NCBI GenBank assembly: GCA_965213855.1
Contig: CBDCAA010000007.1
Coordinates: forward strand, 496,001 to 560,000
Source of the DNA: JBBROS01 sp965213855
GTDB taxonomy: Bacteria > Pseudomonadota > Alphaproteobacteria > Acetobacterales > Acetobacteraceae
Direction: 5' to 3'
Length of the DNA stretch: 64,000 bases
Below, piece by piece: positions 49,282 through 58,298 of the stretch. Below the pieces are notes generated by a model. It did no database searches, was not told the DNA's origin, and saw only the letters and a list, made by a program, of their open reading frames with translations. Numbering within the stretch: the stretch's first letter is position 1; each line of letters opens with the position of its first letter. The position numbers and the translations under genes were made by a program.

Positions 49282-51723
49282 ATGAGCACCGAAAAGCTGG
49301 AGCTTCAGGAAGGCAGCCAGCAGGACTACACCGCCCCGGCCGGCGGGTATGGGTCGCTTCGGTCCGTGACCAGCATCCTCGTCAAGGAGCATGTGCCGGT
49401 CCTTGGCGCCCGGGTGCTCGCCGCGCTCAACAAGCCCGACGGGGTCATGTGCGTCAGTTGCGCCTGGGCCAAGCCGTCCGACCCGCACCCGGCTGAGTTT
49501 TGCGAGAACGGGGCCAAGGCGACTGCGTGGGAGGTCACGAGCCGCCGTAGCGGTCTCGACTTCTTCGCCGCCCACACCCTGAGCGAACTCGAGACCTGGC
49601 GCGACTACGACCTTGAGCAGGTTGGGCGCCTGACCCATCCGTTGCGCTGGGACGCGGAGACCGACAAGTATGTCCAGGTGTCCTGGCGCAGCGCGTTCGA
49701 GGAGATCGGACGCGAGTTGAAGGCCATCGACCCGCGCCAGGCCGTGTTCTACTCGAGTGGGCGCGCCTCGTTGGAAACGAGCTACATGTATCAGTTGTTC
49801 GCGCGCCTGTATGGCAGCAACAACCTGCCCGACAGCTCGAACATGTGCCACGAGACGACGTCGGTCGCGCTGCCCGAGAGCATTGGCGCGACCGTGGGGA
49901 CGGTCGTCCTGAGCGACTTCAATGACTGCGACCTGATCTTCTACGTCGGCCAGAACGTCGGGACGTCCTCGCCCCGCATGCTCCACCAACTGCAGGAGGC
50001 GGTGAAGCGCGGCTGCAAGATCATCACCATCAACCTGCTACGCGAACGCGGGCTCGAGCGGTTCACCAACCCGCAAGACCCGATCGAGATGACGACGCTC
50101 TCGGAAACCGAGATCAGCCACCAGTATATCCAGGTCAAGAACGGCGGCGATCTCGCATTGCTGTTCGGCATCTGCAAGGCGCTGGTCGAGATGGACGACG
50201 CCGCCCTGGTCCAGCCGGAGGTCAGCGCCGGGGACGCGACGCCGCGGGAGCCCGAGAGCGCCGGGTCGGTGAGTTTCGCGGCCTCGATGGCGGCGGCGGA
50301 CACGAAGCGGGTGATCGATCACGGCTTCGTCAAGGAGCATACATCCGGCTTCGAGGTGTTCGTGTCGGCCTGCCGCGGCCATGACTGGGGCGAGCTCGAA
50401 CGCACATCTGGGGTTACGAAAGCCGAAATGGTGCAGGCGGCCGCCACCTACGCGGCGTCGACGGCGACCCTCGGCATCTTCGGGATGGGGCTCACGCAGC
50501 ACGTCAGGGGCGCCCAGAACGTGCACATGATGTGCAACCTGCTGCTGTTGCGCGGCATGTTCGGCAAGCCGGGGGCCGGCATCTGTCCGGTCCGTGGCCA
50601 CTCCAACGTCCAGGGCCAGCGGACGGTGGGGATCACCGAGAAGCCCTCCATGGTCCCGCTCGACAAGCTGAAGGCGCTGTATGGCTTCGACCCGCCCACC
50701 TGGGTCGGCCGCACGACGGTCGAGGTGTGCGAAGGCGTGATGTCGGGCGAGGTGGCCGCCTTCATCGGCCTTGGCGGAAACTTCATCCGAGCCGTTCCCG
50801 AGACCGTCGCCATGGAGGCTGCTTGGAAGACGCTGCGCCTGACGGTCCAGGTCGCGACGAAGCTCAACCGCAACCATGTCGTGCATGGGCAGATCGCCTA
50901 TCTGCTGCCGTGCCTCGGTCGGCTGGAGATCGACCGTCAGGAGACCGGGCCGCAGGCCGTGTCCACGGAGAGTTCGGTGGCCCACTTCCATGGCTCGCGC
51001 GGCCAGGCCGAGCCGGCCAGCCCGGAACTGCGTTCGGAGCCCTGGATCGTGGCCCACCTGGCCAAGGCGACCCTGCCGACCAATCCCCGGCTCGACTGGG
51101 ACGCGTGGGTCGCGGATTACGGCCGCATCCGCGATGCGATCGAGGCGACCTACCCGGCGACGTTCGCGCGGTTCAACGAACGTCTGTTCACGCCGGGCGG
51201 CATCACTCGCCCGGTTCCCGCCCGCGAGCGCGTTTGGACCACGAAGTCCGGCAAGGCCAATTTCATCACGCCGGGGGCCACCTTCGCCGGCGTGAAGGCG
51301 ACGGGAGAGACGAGCCACGTGCTGCAACTCGCGACGCTGCGTTCCAACGACCAGTTCAACACGACCATCTACGGCTATACCGACCGTTTCCGCGGCGTGT
51401 CCGGAACGCGGCACGTCATCTTCATGAATCCGGCCGACATCAGCCGGATGGGGTTCGAGGCGGGCCAGGCCGTCGACCTCACGACCGCGATCGACGAAGG
51501 GACGCCGCGGATGGTCCGCGGCTTCCAGATCGTCCCCTACGCGATCCCGAAGGGCTGCGCCGGCGCCTACTTCCCCGAGTGCAACCCGCTCATGCCGCTG
51601 AGCCACCATGATGGCGAGAGCAAGACCCCGGCCTACAAGGCCCTACCGATCCGCCTGTCGCGATCGTCGATGGGCCGCCATCCCACGCCGTCGCCCGACG
51701 GGTTTCAGGCTGCTGCCGAATGA
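49282..51723 (+). CDS. FdhF/YdeP-family molybdopterin oxidoreductase (formate dehydrogenase-like)
   Basis: Cytoplasmic molybdenum enzyme of the bis-MGD (DMSO reductase) superfamily, 813 aa, YdeP/FdhF branch. The N-terminal cluster region has VMCVSCAWAKP, with a third cysteine in AEFCENGAK. The Mo-proximal cysteine is probably that in SSNMCHETTSVALPESIG. VEVCEGVMSGEVAAFIGLGGNF and LLLLRGMFGKPGAGICPVRGHSNVQGQRTVG are signature blocks, and the MopB C-terminal beta-barrel runs from about 660. Its electron acceptor and substrate are not known; many relatives are annotated as formate dehydrogenase alpha without proof. The 4-nt overlap with fdhD shows that its cofactor is sulfurated by FdhD. Confidence 0.9.
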   Translation: MSTEKLELQEGSQQDYTAPAGGYGSLRSVTSILVKEHVPVLGARVLAALNKPDGVMCVSCAWAKPSDPHPAEFCENGAKATAWEVTSRRSGLDFFAAHTLSELETWRDYDLEQVGRLTHPLRWDAETDKYVQVSWRSAFEEIGRELKAIDPRQAVFYSSGRASLETSYMYQLFARLYGSNNLPDSSNMCHETTSVALPESIGATVGTVVLSDFNDCDLIFYVGQNVGTSSPRMLHQLQEAVKRGCKIITINLLRERGLERFTNPQDPIEMTTLSETEISHQYIQVKNGGDLALLFGICKALVEMDDAALVQPEVSAGDATPREPESAGSVSFAASMAAADTKRVIDHGFVKEHTSGFEVFVSACRGHDWGELERTSGVTKAEMVQAAATYAASTATLGIFGMGLTQHVRGAQNVHMMCNLLLLRGMFGKPGAGICPVRGHSNVQGQRTVGITEKPSMVPLDKLKALYGFDPPTWVGRTTVEVCEGVMSGEVAAFIGLGGNFIRAVPETVAMEAAWKTLRLTVQVATKLNRNHVVHGQIAYLLPCLGRLEIDRQETGPQAVSTESSVAHFHGSRGQAEPASPELRSEPWIVAHLAKATLPTNPRLDWDAWVADYGRIRDAIEATYPATFARFNERLFTPGGITRPVPARERVWTTKSGKANFITPGATFAGVKATGETSHVLQLATLRSNDQFNTTIYGYTDRFRGVSGTRHVIFMNPADISRMGFEAGQAVDLTTAIDEGTPRMVRGFQIVPYAIPKGCAGAYFPECNPLMPLSHHDGESKTPAYKALPIRLSRSSMGRHPTPSPDGFQAAAE

Positions 51724-52559
51724 CTGCGGTGCCCCGCATCACCTGGCATCGCGGCCGGGCCATACCGGGGGAGCGTCGCGTGGCCGAGGAGGTGCCGGTG
51801 GCCCTGGCCTATAATGGCGCCAGCTACGCCGTGATGCTGGCGACCCCGGCCGACCTCGAGGATTTCGCGACGGGTTTCAGCTTGACCGAGGGCATCGTCG
51901 AGTCCGCGGCAGAGATCGAGGAGGTCGAGATCGCCCAGACCGATGCCGGCATCGTCATCCGGATCTGGCTGCCGAGGGCCCGGCACGAGCGTCTGATCGC
52001 GCGGCAGCGCCGGTTCGCCGGTCCGGCCGGATGCGGCCTGTGTGGTATCGAGAGTTTGGCCGAGGCGGCCCGGCACCCGGCCCAGGTGAGTGCCGCGGTC
52101 ATGTTCATGCCCGAAGACGTCGAGGACGCCGTCATGGCCCTGCGCGGGCACCAACCGCTCGGCGCGGCGACACGGGCCGTGCACGGGGCCGGCTTCTGGC
52201 ATCCGCGGCACGGGATGTCGGCGGCGCGCGAGGATGTCGGCCGGCACAACGCGCTCGACAAGCTGGCCGGAGCACTTGCCCGATCGGGCATCGACGCCCG
52301 AGACGGGATGCTCGTCATGACCAGCCGCGTGTCCGTGGAGTTGGTGCAGAAGGCGAGCCAGATCGGGGCTGGGTTGCTCGTCGCCATCTCGGCGCCGACC
52401 ACGCTCGCGATCGAGACGGCCGACGCTGCGCAGCTGACGCTTGTGGCGGTCGCGCGGGATGACGGGTTCGAGGTGTTCACCCACCCGCGGCGCATACTCT
52501 TGCCCGAGCCCGCCGATCTCCTTCCGGTTTTCACGACCCACTCCGAAAGCCGGTCATAA
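51720..52559 (+). CDS. fdhD: Formate dehydrogenase accessory sulfurtransferase FdhD
   Basis: Transfers sulfur from a cysteine desulfurase to the molybdenum cofactor of formate dehydrogenases, 279 aa. The sulfur-carrying motif GCGLCG lies near residue 106. MLATPADLEDFATGFSLTEGI, the signature EDVGRHNALDKLAG, TSRVSVELVQKASQIG and SAPTTLAIETA are all conserved. It overlaps the YdeP-family gene by 4 nt (ATGA), so the pair is one operon. Its presence indicates that the partner enzyme needs a sulfido ligand on Mo. Confidence 0.95.
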   Translation: MTAVPRITWHRGRAIPGERRVAEEVPVALAYNGASYAVMLATPADLEDFATGFSLTEGIVESAAEIEEVEIAQTDAGIVIRIWLPRARHERLIARQRRFAGPAGCGLCGIESLAEAARHPAQVSAAVMFMPEDVEDAVMALRGHQPLGAATRAVHGAGFWHPRHGMSAAREDVGRHNALDKLAGALARSGIDARDGMLVMTSRVSVELVQKASQIGAGLLVAISAPTTLAIETADAAQLTLVAVARDDGFEVFTHPRRILLPEPADLLPVFTTHSESRS

Positions 52560-52668
52560 CCGCCGCATATCACCTGCCCGGTTGACCTAACGATCAAATG
52601 ACGCTTAATGACGATGCCGGACATCGTCAGGCTTTGTCGCGTCGAGGACGTTCAGGGAGGCCGCTGCC

Positions 52669-52860
52669 ATGACCGAGTGCTCCGTCCGTCGGCGATCCCT
52701 TCTGTCCGATCGCCGGGCCATGACGATCGCCGAGTATGGCGTCGTCATCGGTCTTGGGATGATCGCCGTTGTGACCGCCATCCACTATGGCATCCGTCCT
52801 TGGCAGATGCAGGTGCACTATGCTCACACGCTGACGACGGCATCGCTGTTCGGACACTAG
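52669..52860 (+). CDS. Flp-type pilin-like small protein
   Basis: A 63-aa protein with the layout of a type IVb (Flp) pilin: a short charged leader, then AMTIAEYGVVIGLGMIAVVTAI, with Glu and Tyr at the positions of the Flp EY motif and a hydrophobic helix. The residue before the expected cleavage site is Ala where most Flp prepilins have Gly. AGGGAGG at 52653-52660 is an excellent Shine-Dalgarno sequence. No tad/cpa assembly genes are nearby, so it is an orphan pilin-like peptide; processing by a prepilin peptidase is an inference. Confidence 0.65.
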   Translation: MTECSVRRRSLLSDRRAMTIAEYGVVIGLGMIAVVTAIHYGIRPWQMQVHYAHTLTTASLFGH

Positions 52861-53050
52861 CGCCCGCGATCGAAACCGAGAAGCGGCGGCCTTTCGAGGA
52901 GCGTGCCGGGCCGGGTCGCTCGCTCCATTGCGACGGATCAAGCAATCGGCAACCCGGCCCGGATGCCTGCGTTCACACTTGCTTGTGGCGACAGGCCCGT
53001 CGCCGGTCGGATCAGGTGGTTGGAGCAGCCCGGGCGTGGTGGTGCGATCG

Positions 53051-53389
53051 ATGTCTGCCGGTGCTGGTCGGCTCATACGGCCAGGTGCGCTGTCCCTGAT
53101 GGTGGCGGCCGGAGCGTCAGGCTGTGCGGAGCCTGCGCGGATCGTATTGCGGCCGCAGCCGGCGCCGGTCGTTGTGGCCGCGCCAAAGGTTCAGCACGCA
53201 GCCCGGGCCCGGCAGCGTCATCCGGCGACGGCGTCGACCGGTTGCGCGAAAACCGATGTGGCAGTGGCTCCGCCCAACAAGGACGAGCTGTTTCGCGCGT
53301 TCACGGTCGCCGAGGAGGCGCGCGCCATGCAGGGCCCGGACGAGACACCAATGTCCGCCACGGCGCCCTGCCACGTCGCGAGGCCATAG
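53051..53389 (+). CDS. Putative small lipoprotein
   Basis: About 112 aa from ATG 53051. A signal peptide ends in a lipobox-like sequence (LSLMVAAGASGC), so Cys near residue 25 would be lipidated. The mature part is short and Pro/Ala-rich, then polar with KDELFRAFTVAEEARAMQG near the end. I do not recognise a family. Its stop is 3 nt before the next ATG, so it is coupled to the ExeA-like gene. A longer in-frame version starting at 52928 is possible but lacks support. Confidence 0.6.
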   Translation: MSAGAGRLIRPGALSLMVAAGASGCAEPARIVLRPQPAPVVVAAPKVQHAARARQRHPATASTGCAKTDVAVAPPNKDELFRAFTVAEEARAMQGPDETPMSATAPCHVARP

Positions 53390-53392
53390 GCG

Positions 53393-54742
53393 ATGGACGC
53401 GGTCGAGGCCGGGGCGGCCTTGCCGCCGGCCCATGCCGGGCAGATCGCCGCCTTTCTGCGCGACGGGGGATGGACGGCCGTCCTGACCGGGCCGCAGCGG
53501 GGCGACACCCGGACCGTGCTCGAGGAGGCTCTATGGGCAGTGCCAGGGCTCGTGATCCGGACCGGGAATCCGTTGAGCACGCCCCTCAGCCTATCACGGC
53601 TGATGCTGCAGGTCGGCGCGGACCCGCACGCCGACGACGAGGCTGGCGCGCTTCTCGACGCGATCGTGGCGCACGCCGCGGGCCAGGCGAGCGCAGTGCT
53701 GTCCGTCGACGACGCCCACACGCTCGAGCCGGACGCCTTACAGGCGCTCGCGCAGCTCCCGCTCCCCGGCTCGGAGGGATCGGTTGGCGTGCAGCTCGTG
53801 TTTACGGGCCGGCCCGCTTTGTTGGCCTTGCTCGACGCTGCCGGGATCAGGGATCTTGCCAGGGGCGCCGTGCTTGCGATCGCGCTGGACGAGACGGCAG
53901 GACCGGAGGATGCGCAGGGGCGGGCCGGCACCGTCGTCCCGTTTGCGATCCCGCGGCCTGGTGCGGCAGCGGTCCCGCAGCCTGTCCCGCCGCCGCCGCC
54001 GCCCCTCGTCCGACCGGTGCGCACCCAGGCCGAGCCATCGTCCATGGCCGTCCCAGCCGTGCCGTTGCCGCCCGAGCCGCGGGCCGTCACAAGCGTGGCG
54101 AGGCAGTCCCGTCCGGTTGCGGCCGGGCCGAACCGGGCAACGGCTCTGGCGTCTCCGACTGGACGACCGACCAGGGCGGTGGACGCGCCGCCTGAGGCTC
54201 GGGCACGCCGCATGGGACCGCTTATCTTGGCGGCATCTGCCGGCCTGTGCACCGGGTTGGTTGCCGGGCTGGCCGCGCTGTGGCTGCTGGGCGTGTTGTC
54301 TCTTCCCGGTCTGCCGCCGTCGCCCTTCGCCGGCGCTCCGCAGATCGCGGGGGCGGCGGCCATCGTGGCACCGGTTCCCTTGGAGACGACGGGTGCTGTC
54401 CCGGTTCCGGCTACGACGGCGCCCGAGGCGGCCCCTGTTGTTCCATCCGCGTCGCCACCGCCCGAGATTCCGCCCGAAGGGTCGGCGCCGGTCGCAGCCC
54501 CTCCGCCAGCGCCGGCCCCGGGTTCAGCGACACCGGGCGTCACGCTTCCGCCCGGAACGAGCGAGGGCCGGTTGCGGCGCGATTTCGATGCGTTCGTGCG
54601 GCGCAGCGGATGGAACGCGACCGCCCGAACCCCGGAAGCGCGGGAGGCGCTGTTCAGGGACTACAAGGAATGGCTCGCACGGCATCGTACCGGCCCGATG
54701 CCGGGCCAGCCGACGGCGAATGCCGCTGCACCAATGCCGTGA
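53393..54742 (+). CDS. ExeA/GspA-like protein with degenerate P-loop and a membrane helix
   Basis: A 449-aa protein. Residues 1-190 resemble the AAA domain of ExeA/GspA-type proteins: WTAVLTGPQRGDTRTVLEE at the Walker A position, AVLSVDDAHTLEPDALQAL at Walker B and VQLVFTGRPALLALL after it. The Walker A lysine and the GxGK pattern are missing, so ATP hydrolysis is doubtful. A proline-rich linker leads to one helix (LILAASAGLCTGLVAGLAALWLLGVL, about 282-307). The periplasmic part is Pro/Ala-rich and ends with a small charged segment (RRDFDAFVRRSGWNATARTPEAR, then EALFRDYKEWL). It is adjacent to a lipoprotein gene, so an envelope role is likely. Confidence 0.7.
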   Translation: MDAVEAGAALPPAHAGQIAAFLRDGGWTAVLTGPQRGDTRTVLEEALWAVPGLVIRTGNPLSTPLSLSRLMLQVGADPHADDEAGALLDAIVAHAAGQASAVLSVDDAHTLEPDALQALAQLPLPGSEGSVGVQLVFTGRPALLALLDAAGIRDLARGAVLAIALDETAGPEDAQGRAGTVVPFAIPRPGAAAVPQPVPPPPPPLVRPVRTQAEPSSMAVPAVPLPPEPRAVTSVARQSRPVAAGPNRATALASPTGRPTRAVDAPPEARARRMGPLILAASAGLCTGLVAGLAALWLLGVLSLPGLPPSPFAGAPQIAGAAAIVAPVPLETTGAVPVPATTAPEAAPVVPSASPPPEIPPEGSAPVAAPPPAPAPGSATPGVTLPPGTSEGRLRRDFDAFVRRSGWNATARTPEAREALFRDYKEWLARHRTGPMPGQPTANAAAPMP

Positions 54743-54760
54743 TGTGCCGGCATGTGCCGG

Positions 54761-55843
54761 TCAGGCCACCTGGCGCAGTGCGGACTGGGCGCGGTGGACG
54801 AGCGCGTGGATGAACGACAGCTTGCCGATAACGGGTTCGCTGAGCACGAACGGATAGAGATCGACCAGCCCCATGCTGCGGTTCATGCTGTTGAGCGCGA
54901 ACGTGAGCGGAATCCAGGCGTCGACCAGCTTGCGGAACTCGCCCGGCGCGTAGCTGTCGATTGCCGCACCGACGTGCAGGGCCGGGTCTTGCGTCAGGCT
55001 CGGGTGGACCTCCAAGCCAAACGCGCGCGCCGTATCCAGGCAATCGATGATGTGAAGATAGTGCGCCCAGGTTTCAGCCCAGTCCTCCCACGCATGGGTC
55101 GTCGCGTAGGTGCTGACGAAGCTATCGCGCCAGTTCTCCGGCGCGCCATCCTTGTAATGGCGTTTGAGGGCCTCGCCGTAGTCCTCCTCGTCGTCCCCGA
55201 ACACGGCACGGCACTCCTGCAGCAAGCCCTGGTCCTTCACCAGGCGGTCCCAGTAGTAGTGCCCAACCTCATGCCGGAAGTGGCCGAGCAGCGCCCGATA
55301 CGGCTCATGCATCACGGTGCGGCGCCGCTCGCGCTCGGCATCGTCGGCTTCACTGAGGGCAAGGGTGATCAGGCCATTATCGTGACCGGTCAGCACCTTC
55401 GGCCCGTCCGTCGTGGCGGGATCGGCCAGGAAGTCGAACATGAGGCCGGTCTCTGGGTCGTCCGCCTTGTTCGGCGTTGGCAGGCGCAGCCGAAGCAGCT
55501 GGTAGAACAGCCGGTGCTTGGCGATCTCGAGCTTGCGCCAGGCAAGCAGGTTTTCCTCCGTGGAGAGGTTCGGGACGGTTCGGTTGTGCCGGCAAGCGCT
55601 GCAGAACCGCTCCGGGCTGTCGACGGGCACCAGCCAGTTGCAGACGTCGTGCGCGGCGTTATCGCAAAACCGGAACGTGCCACCGGTCTTCGCCAGGGCC
55701 GTCCACGTCTCGTCCTCTGCAGGCTCGAGCGCGGTGAGGCTGATGGACGCGGGATCGAACCCGAGCCGGTGCTGGCAGCGTTCACACACCTTGTTTTCGA
55801 AATACAGAAGCTGGCTGCAGTGCTGGCATTTGAACAATTGCAT
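54761..55843 (-). CDS. Putative zinc-binding metallopeptidase with N-terminal zinc ribbon
   Basis: A 360-aa protein of the family annotated as putative zinc-binding peptidase (DUF/Peptidase_Mx type). N-terminal zinc ribbon cysteines appear in FKCQHCSQLLYFENKVCERCQ, with more in ERFCSACRHNR. The catalytic motif HEVGHYYW (HExxH) lies near residue 220 and is followed by EDWAETWAHYLHI, whose Glu/Asp and His may complete the zinc site. Substrate unknown. I chose ATG 55843, which gives the ribbon-first architecture; an upstream in-frame start at 55915 is possible. It is divergent from the hydantoinase gene. Confidence 0.82.
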   Translation of the reverse strand: MQLFKCQHCSQLLYFENKVCERCQHRLGFDPASISLTALEPAEDETWTALAKTGGTFRFCDNAAHDVCNWLVPVDSPERFCSACRHNRTVPNLSTEENLLAWRKLEIAKHRLFYQLLRLRLPTPNKADDPETGLMFDFLADPATTDGPKVLTGHDNGLITLALSEADDAERERRRTVMHEPYRALLGHFRHEVGHYYWDRLVKDQGLLQECRAVFGDDEEDYGEALKRHYKDGAPENWRDSFVSTYATTHAWEDWAETWAHYLHIIDCLDTARAFGLEVHPSLTQDPALHVGAAIDSYAPGEFRKLVDAWIPLTFALNSMNRSMGLVDLYPFVLSEPVIGKLSFIHALVHRAQSALRQVA

Positions 55844-56004
55844 TGGAGAAACGTCCGACGTGAGGCGACGGTTTAACGTGACCGTGGTCCGAAGTTCCCC
55901 CGTGCCGAGCGGCATGCTGCGTTGCGAACAGGTCGCTGGCTGCCTGGCTGGTCAATTGCGGCGGACCGCGCAACTCTGACCAGCACCCAGTGCAGGAGGC
56001 GCAT

Positions 56005-57435
56005 GTGCCAGAGTTCGATCTTGTGATCCGCGGCGGCACGGTGGTTACGGCCGGCGAGCAGTTCCGGGCCGACGTGGCTGTCGCGGGCGGGCTGGTCGCG
56101 GCGGTGGGCGGCGATCTGCAAGGGGCGCGGACGCTGGACGCCGGAGGGCTGCTGGTGATGCCGGGCGGGGTGGACAGCCACTGCCACATCGAGCAGCTGC
56201 AGGACGGAGGCGGGGCGGACGAGGAGACGTGGGAAAGCGGCAGCCGTGCGGCGCTGGCGGGCGGCACCACCTCGGTCGTGAGCTTCTCGACGCAGTTCAA
56301 GGGCCACCCGATCGGGCCATCGATGGACGAGTATCGGCGCCGGGCGCGGAAAGCCATGGTCGATCACGCGTTCCACCAGATCATCACCGACCCGACCGAC
56401 GCGGTCCTGGCGGAACTGCCAGGCCTGGTCGCGCGCGGGGTGCGGAGTTTCAAGGCGTTCCTGACCTATGACCCGCTTCGCCTCGATGACCGGCAGTATC
56501 TGCGGGTGCTGGCGGCGGCACGGCGGCTCGGGTGCCTGGTGACCGTGCATTGCGAAAACTACGACGCGATCGCGTGGCGGACGGAGGCGCTGCTGGCGGC
56601 CGGGCTGACGGCGCCGAAGTATCACGCCTGGGCGCGCCCGCCTGTCGTGGAGCGGGAGGCGACGCACCGGGCCATTGCGCTGGCAGAGCTGGTCGATACG
56701 CCGATCCAGGTGTTCCACGTCTCCTGCCCGGAGGCGGCCGAGGAGATCGACCGGGCGCGGCGCCGGGGTGTGAAGGTATGGGGCGAGACCTGCCCGCAAT
56801 ACTTTGTGCTGGGGGCCGACACCATGGACCGGCCGGGGTTCGAGGGCGCGAAGTTCATGTGCAGCCCGGCCCCGCGCGACGCGGCCGCGACCGCCGGTCT
56901 GTGGGAGGCGATCCGGCTGCGGACGCTCGATGTGGTCAGCAGCGACCATAGCGGCTGGTCGTTCGACGGGCCACGCGGGAAACGGGTGAACGGCAGCACT
57001 GCGACGTTCCGCGACATCCCGAACGGGGTGCCGGGCCTGGCGTCGCGCCTGGCGATCCTGTGGAGCGAGGGGGTGGGCAAGGGGCATCTCACGCCGAGCG
57101 ACTTCGTCCGGCTGACGTCGACCCGGCCGGCGGAGATCTTCGGCCTGCATCCGCGCAAGGGCAGCCTGATGCCCGGGGCGGATGCGGATATCGTGCTGTG
57201 GGACCCGGCGAAGACGATGACGATCACGAACGCTCTGATGCAGCACGCGATCGACTACACGCCCTATGAAGGCATGGAGGTCACGGGGTGGCCGGTCGCG
57301 ACGGTGCTGCGCGGCGAGGTGGCGATGCAGGACGGGCGCGTGACGGCCGCCCCCGGGCTGGGGCGCTACCTGCCTGTGGACGCGTATGACCTGATCCGGC
57401 CGCGCGGCGTGCTGGCGAACGGCTTCGGAGCCTGA
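56005..57435 (+). CDS. hydA: Dihydropyrimidinase / D-hydantoinase
   Basis: Amidohydrolase of 476 aa that opens dihydropyrimidines or hydantoins. Metal ligands are in DSHCHIE near residue 52, and the carboxylated lysine site is SFKAFLTYD near 148. Further His motifs are VTVHCENYDA and VFHVSCPEA, and the metal Asp is in SSDHSGWSFDG. The opening FDLVIRGGTVVTAGE is the family N-terminus. GTG 56005 is supported by AGGAGG at 55994-55999. It precedes a MaoC hydratase gene by 5 nt. The grouping with PHA genes is unusual, and the exact substrate is unassigned. Confidence 0.92.
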   Translation: MPEFDLVIRGGTVVTAGEQFRADVAVAGGLVAAVGGDLQGARTLDAGGLLVMPGGVDSHCHIEQLQDGGGADEETWESGSRAALAGGTTSVVSFSTQFKGHPIGPSMDEYRRRARKAMVDHAFHQIITDPTDAVLAELPGLVARGVRSFKAFLTYDPLRLDDRQYLRVLAAARRLGCLVTVHCENYDAIAWRTEALLAAGLTAPKYHAWARPPVVEREATHRAIALAELVDTPIQVFHVSCPEAAEEIDRARRRGVKVWGETCPQYFVLGADTMDRPGFEGAKFMCSPAPRDAAATAGLWEAIRLRTLDVVSSDHSGWSFDGPRGKRVNGSTATFRDIPNGVPGLASRLAILWSEGVGKGHLTPSDFVRLTSTRPAEIFGLHPRKGSLMPGADADIVLWDPAKTMTITNALMQHAIDYTPYEGMEVTGWPVATVLRGEVAMQDGRVTAAPGLGRYLPVDAYDLIRPRGVLANGFGA

Positions 57436-57440
57436 CGGCC

Positions 57441-58298
57441 ATGGGCGCCGATCCGTATGCCCTGCTGGCACGGCCGTTCGCGCCGGTGGTCCACGACACG
57501 ACCGCGCGGGACACGATCCTGTATGCGCTGGGTATCGGCCTCGGGGCGGACCCGGTCGACGCCGGGCAGTTGCGGTATGTGTATGAGGAGGGCCTGCAGA
57601 CGTTGCCCACGATGGCGAACGTGCTCGGCTACCCCGGATTTTGGGCGCGGGAGCCGGATACCGGGATCGATTGGCGGCGGGTGGTGCACGCCGAGCAATC
57701 GATCCGGCTGCACCGGCCCTTGCCGGCGTCGGGCCGGTCGGTTGGCCATACGCGCGTGACGGCATTCCACGACAAGGGGCCGAAAGGGGCACTCATGGCG
57801 TCGGAGCGGCGGATCGAGGATGGGTCGGGCTCGCTGCTGGCGACCGTCGGCGGGCTGACGATGCTGCGGGGCGACGGCGGCTCGGGCGTGACGGCCGGGA
57901 CCCTGCCGGACTCGCATCCGGTGCCGGCGCGGGCGCCGGACGCCGTGTGTGACCTGCCGACGCTGCCGCAGGCGGCGCTGATCTATCGGCTGAGCGGCGA
58001 CCTGAACCCGTTGCATGCGGACCCGGTCGTCGCACGCGGTGCCGGGTTCGAGCGCCCGATCCTGCATGGGATGGCGACGATGGGGGTTGCCGGGCACGCC
58101 GTGCTGCGCACCATCCTCGGCTACGATGCGCGGCGGATGCGCTCGATGCAGGTGCGGTTCACGGCGCCGGTCTACCCTGGCGAAACCATTCGGACCGAAC
58201 TCTGGGTCGATGGCGGGATCGTTTCCCTGCGCTCGCGCGTTGTCGACCGTGCCGCCGTGGTATTGGACCGTGGCCGTGTGGAGATGAGCCCCGAATGA
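57441..58298 (+). CDS. MaoC-family (R)-specific enoyl-CoA hydratase (hydratase 2, double hot-dog)
   Basis: A 285-aa double hot-dog hydratase that interconverts trans-2-enoyl-CoA and (R)-3-hydroxyacyl-CoA. The N-terminal half resembles the non-catalytic domain (RYVYEEGLQTLPTMANVLGYPGF). The catalytic half carries YRLSGDLNPLHADP near residue 180, the hydratase 2 motif with the Asp/His pair, and ILHGMATMG. It overlaps the depolymerase gene by 4 nt (ATGA). (R)-3-hydroxyacyl-CoA links fatty-acid oxidation with polyhydroxyalkanoate synthesis, which fits its neighbour. Confidence 0.92.
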   Translation: MGADPYALLARPFAPVVHDTTARDTILYALGIGLGADPVDAGQLRYVYEEGLQTLPTMANVLGYPGFWAREPDTGIDWRRVVHAEQSIRLHRPLPASGRSVGHTRVTAFHDKGPKGALMASERRIEDGSGSLLATVGGLTMLRGDGGSGVTAGTLPDSHPVPARAPDAVCDLPTLPQAALIYRLSGDLNPLHADPVVARGAGFERPILHGMATMGVAGHAVLRTILGYDARRMRSMQVRFTAPVYPGETIRTELWVDGGIVSLRSRVVDRAAVVLDRGRVEMSPE

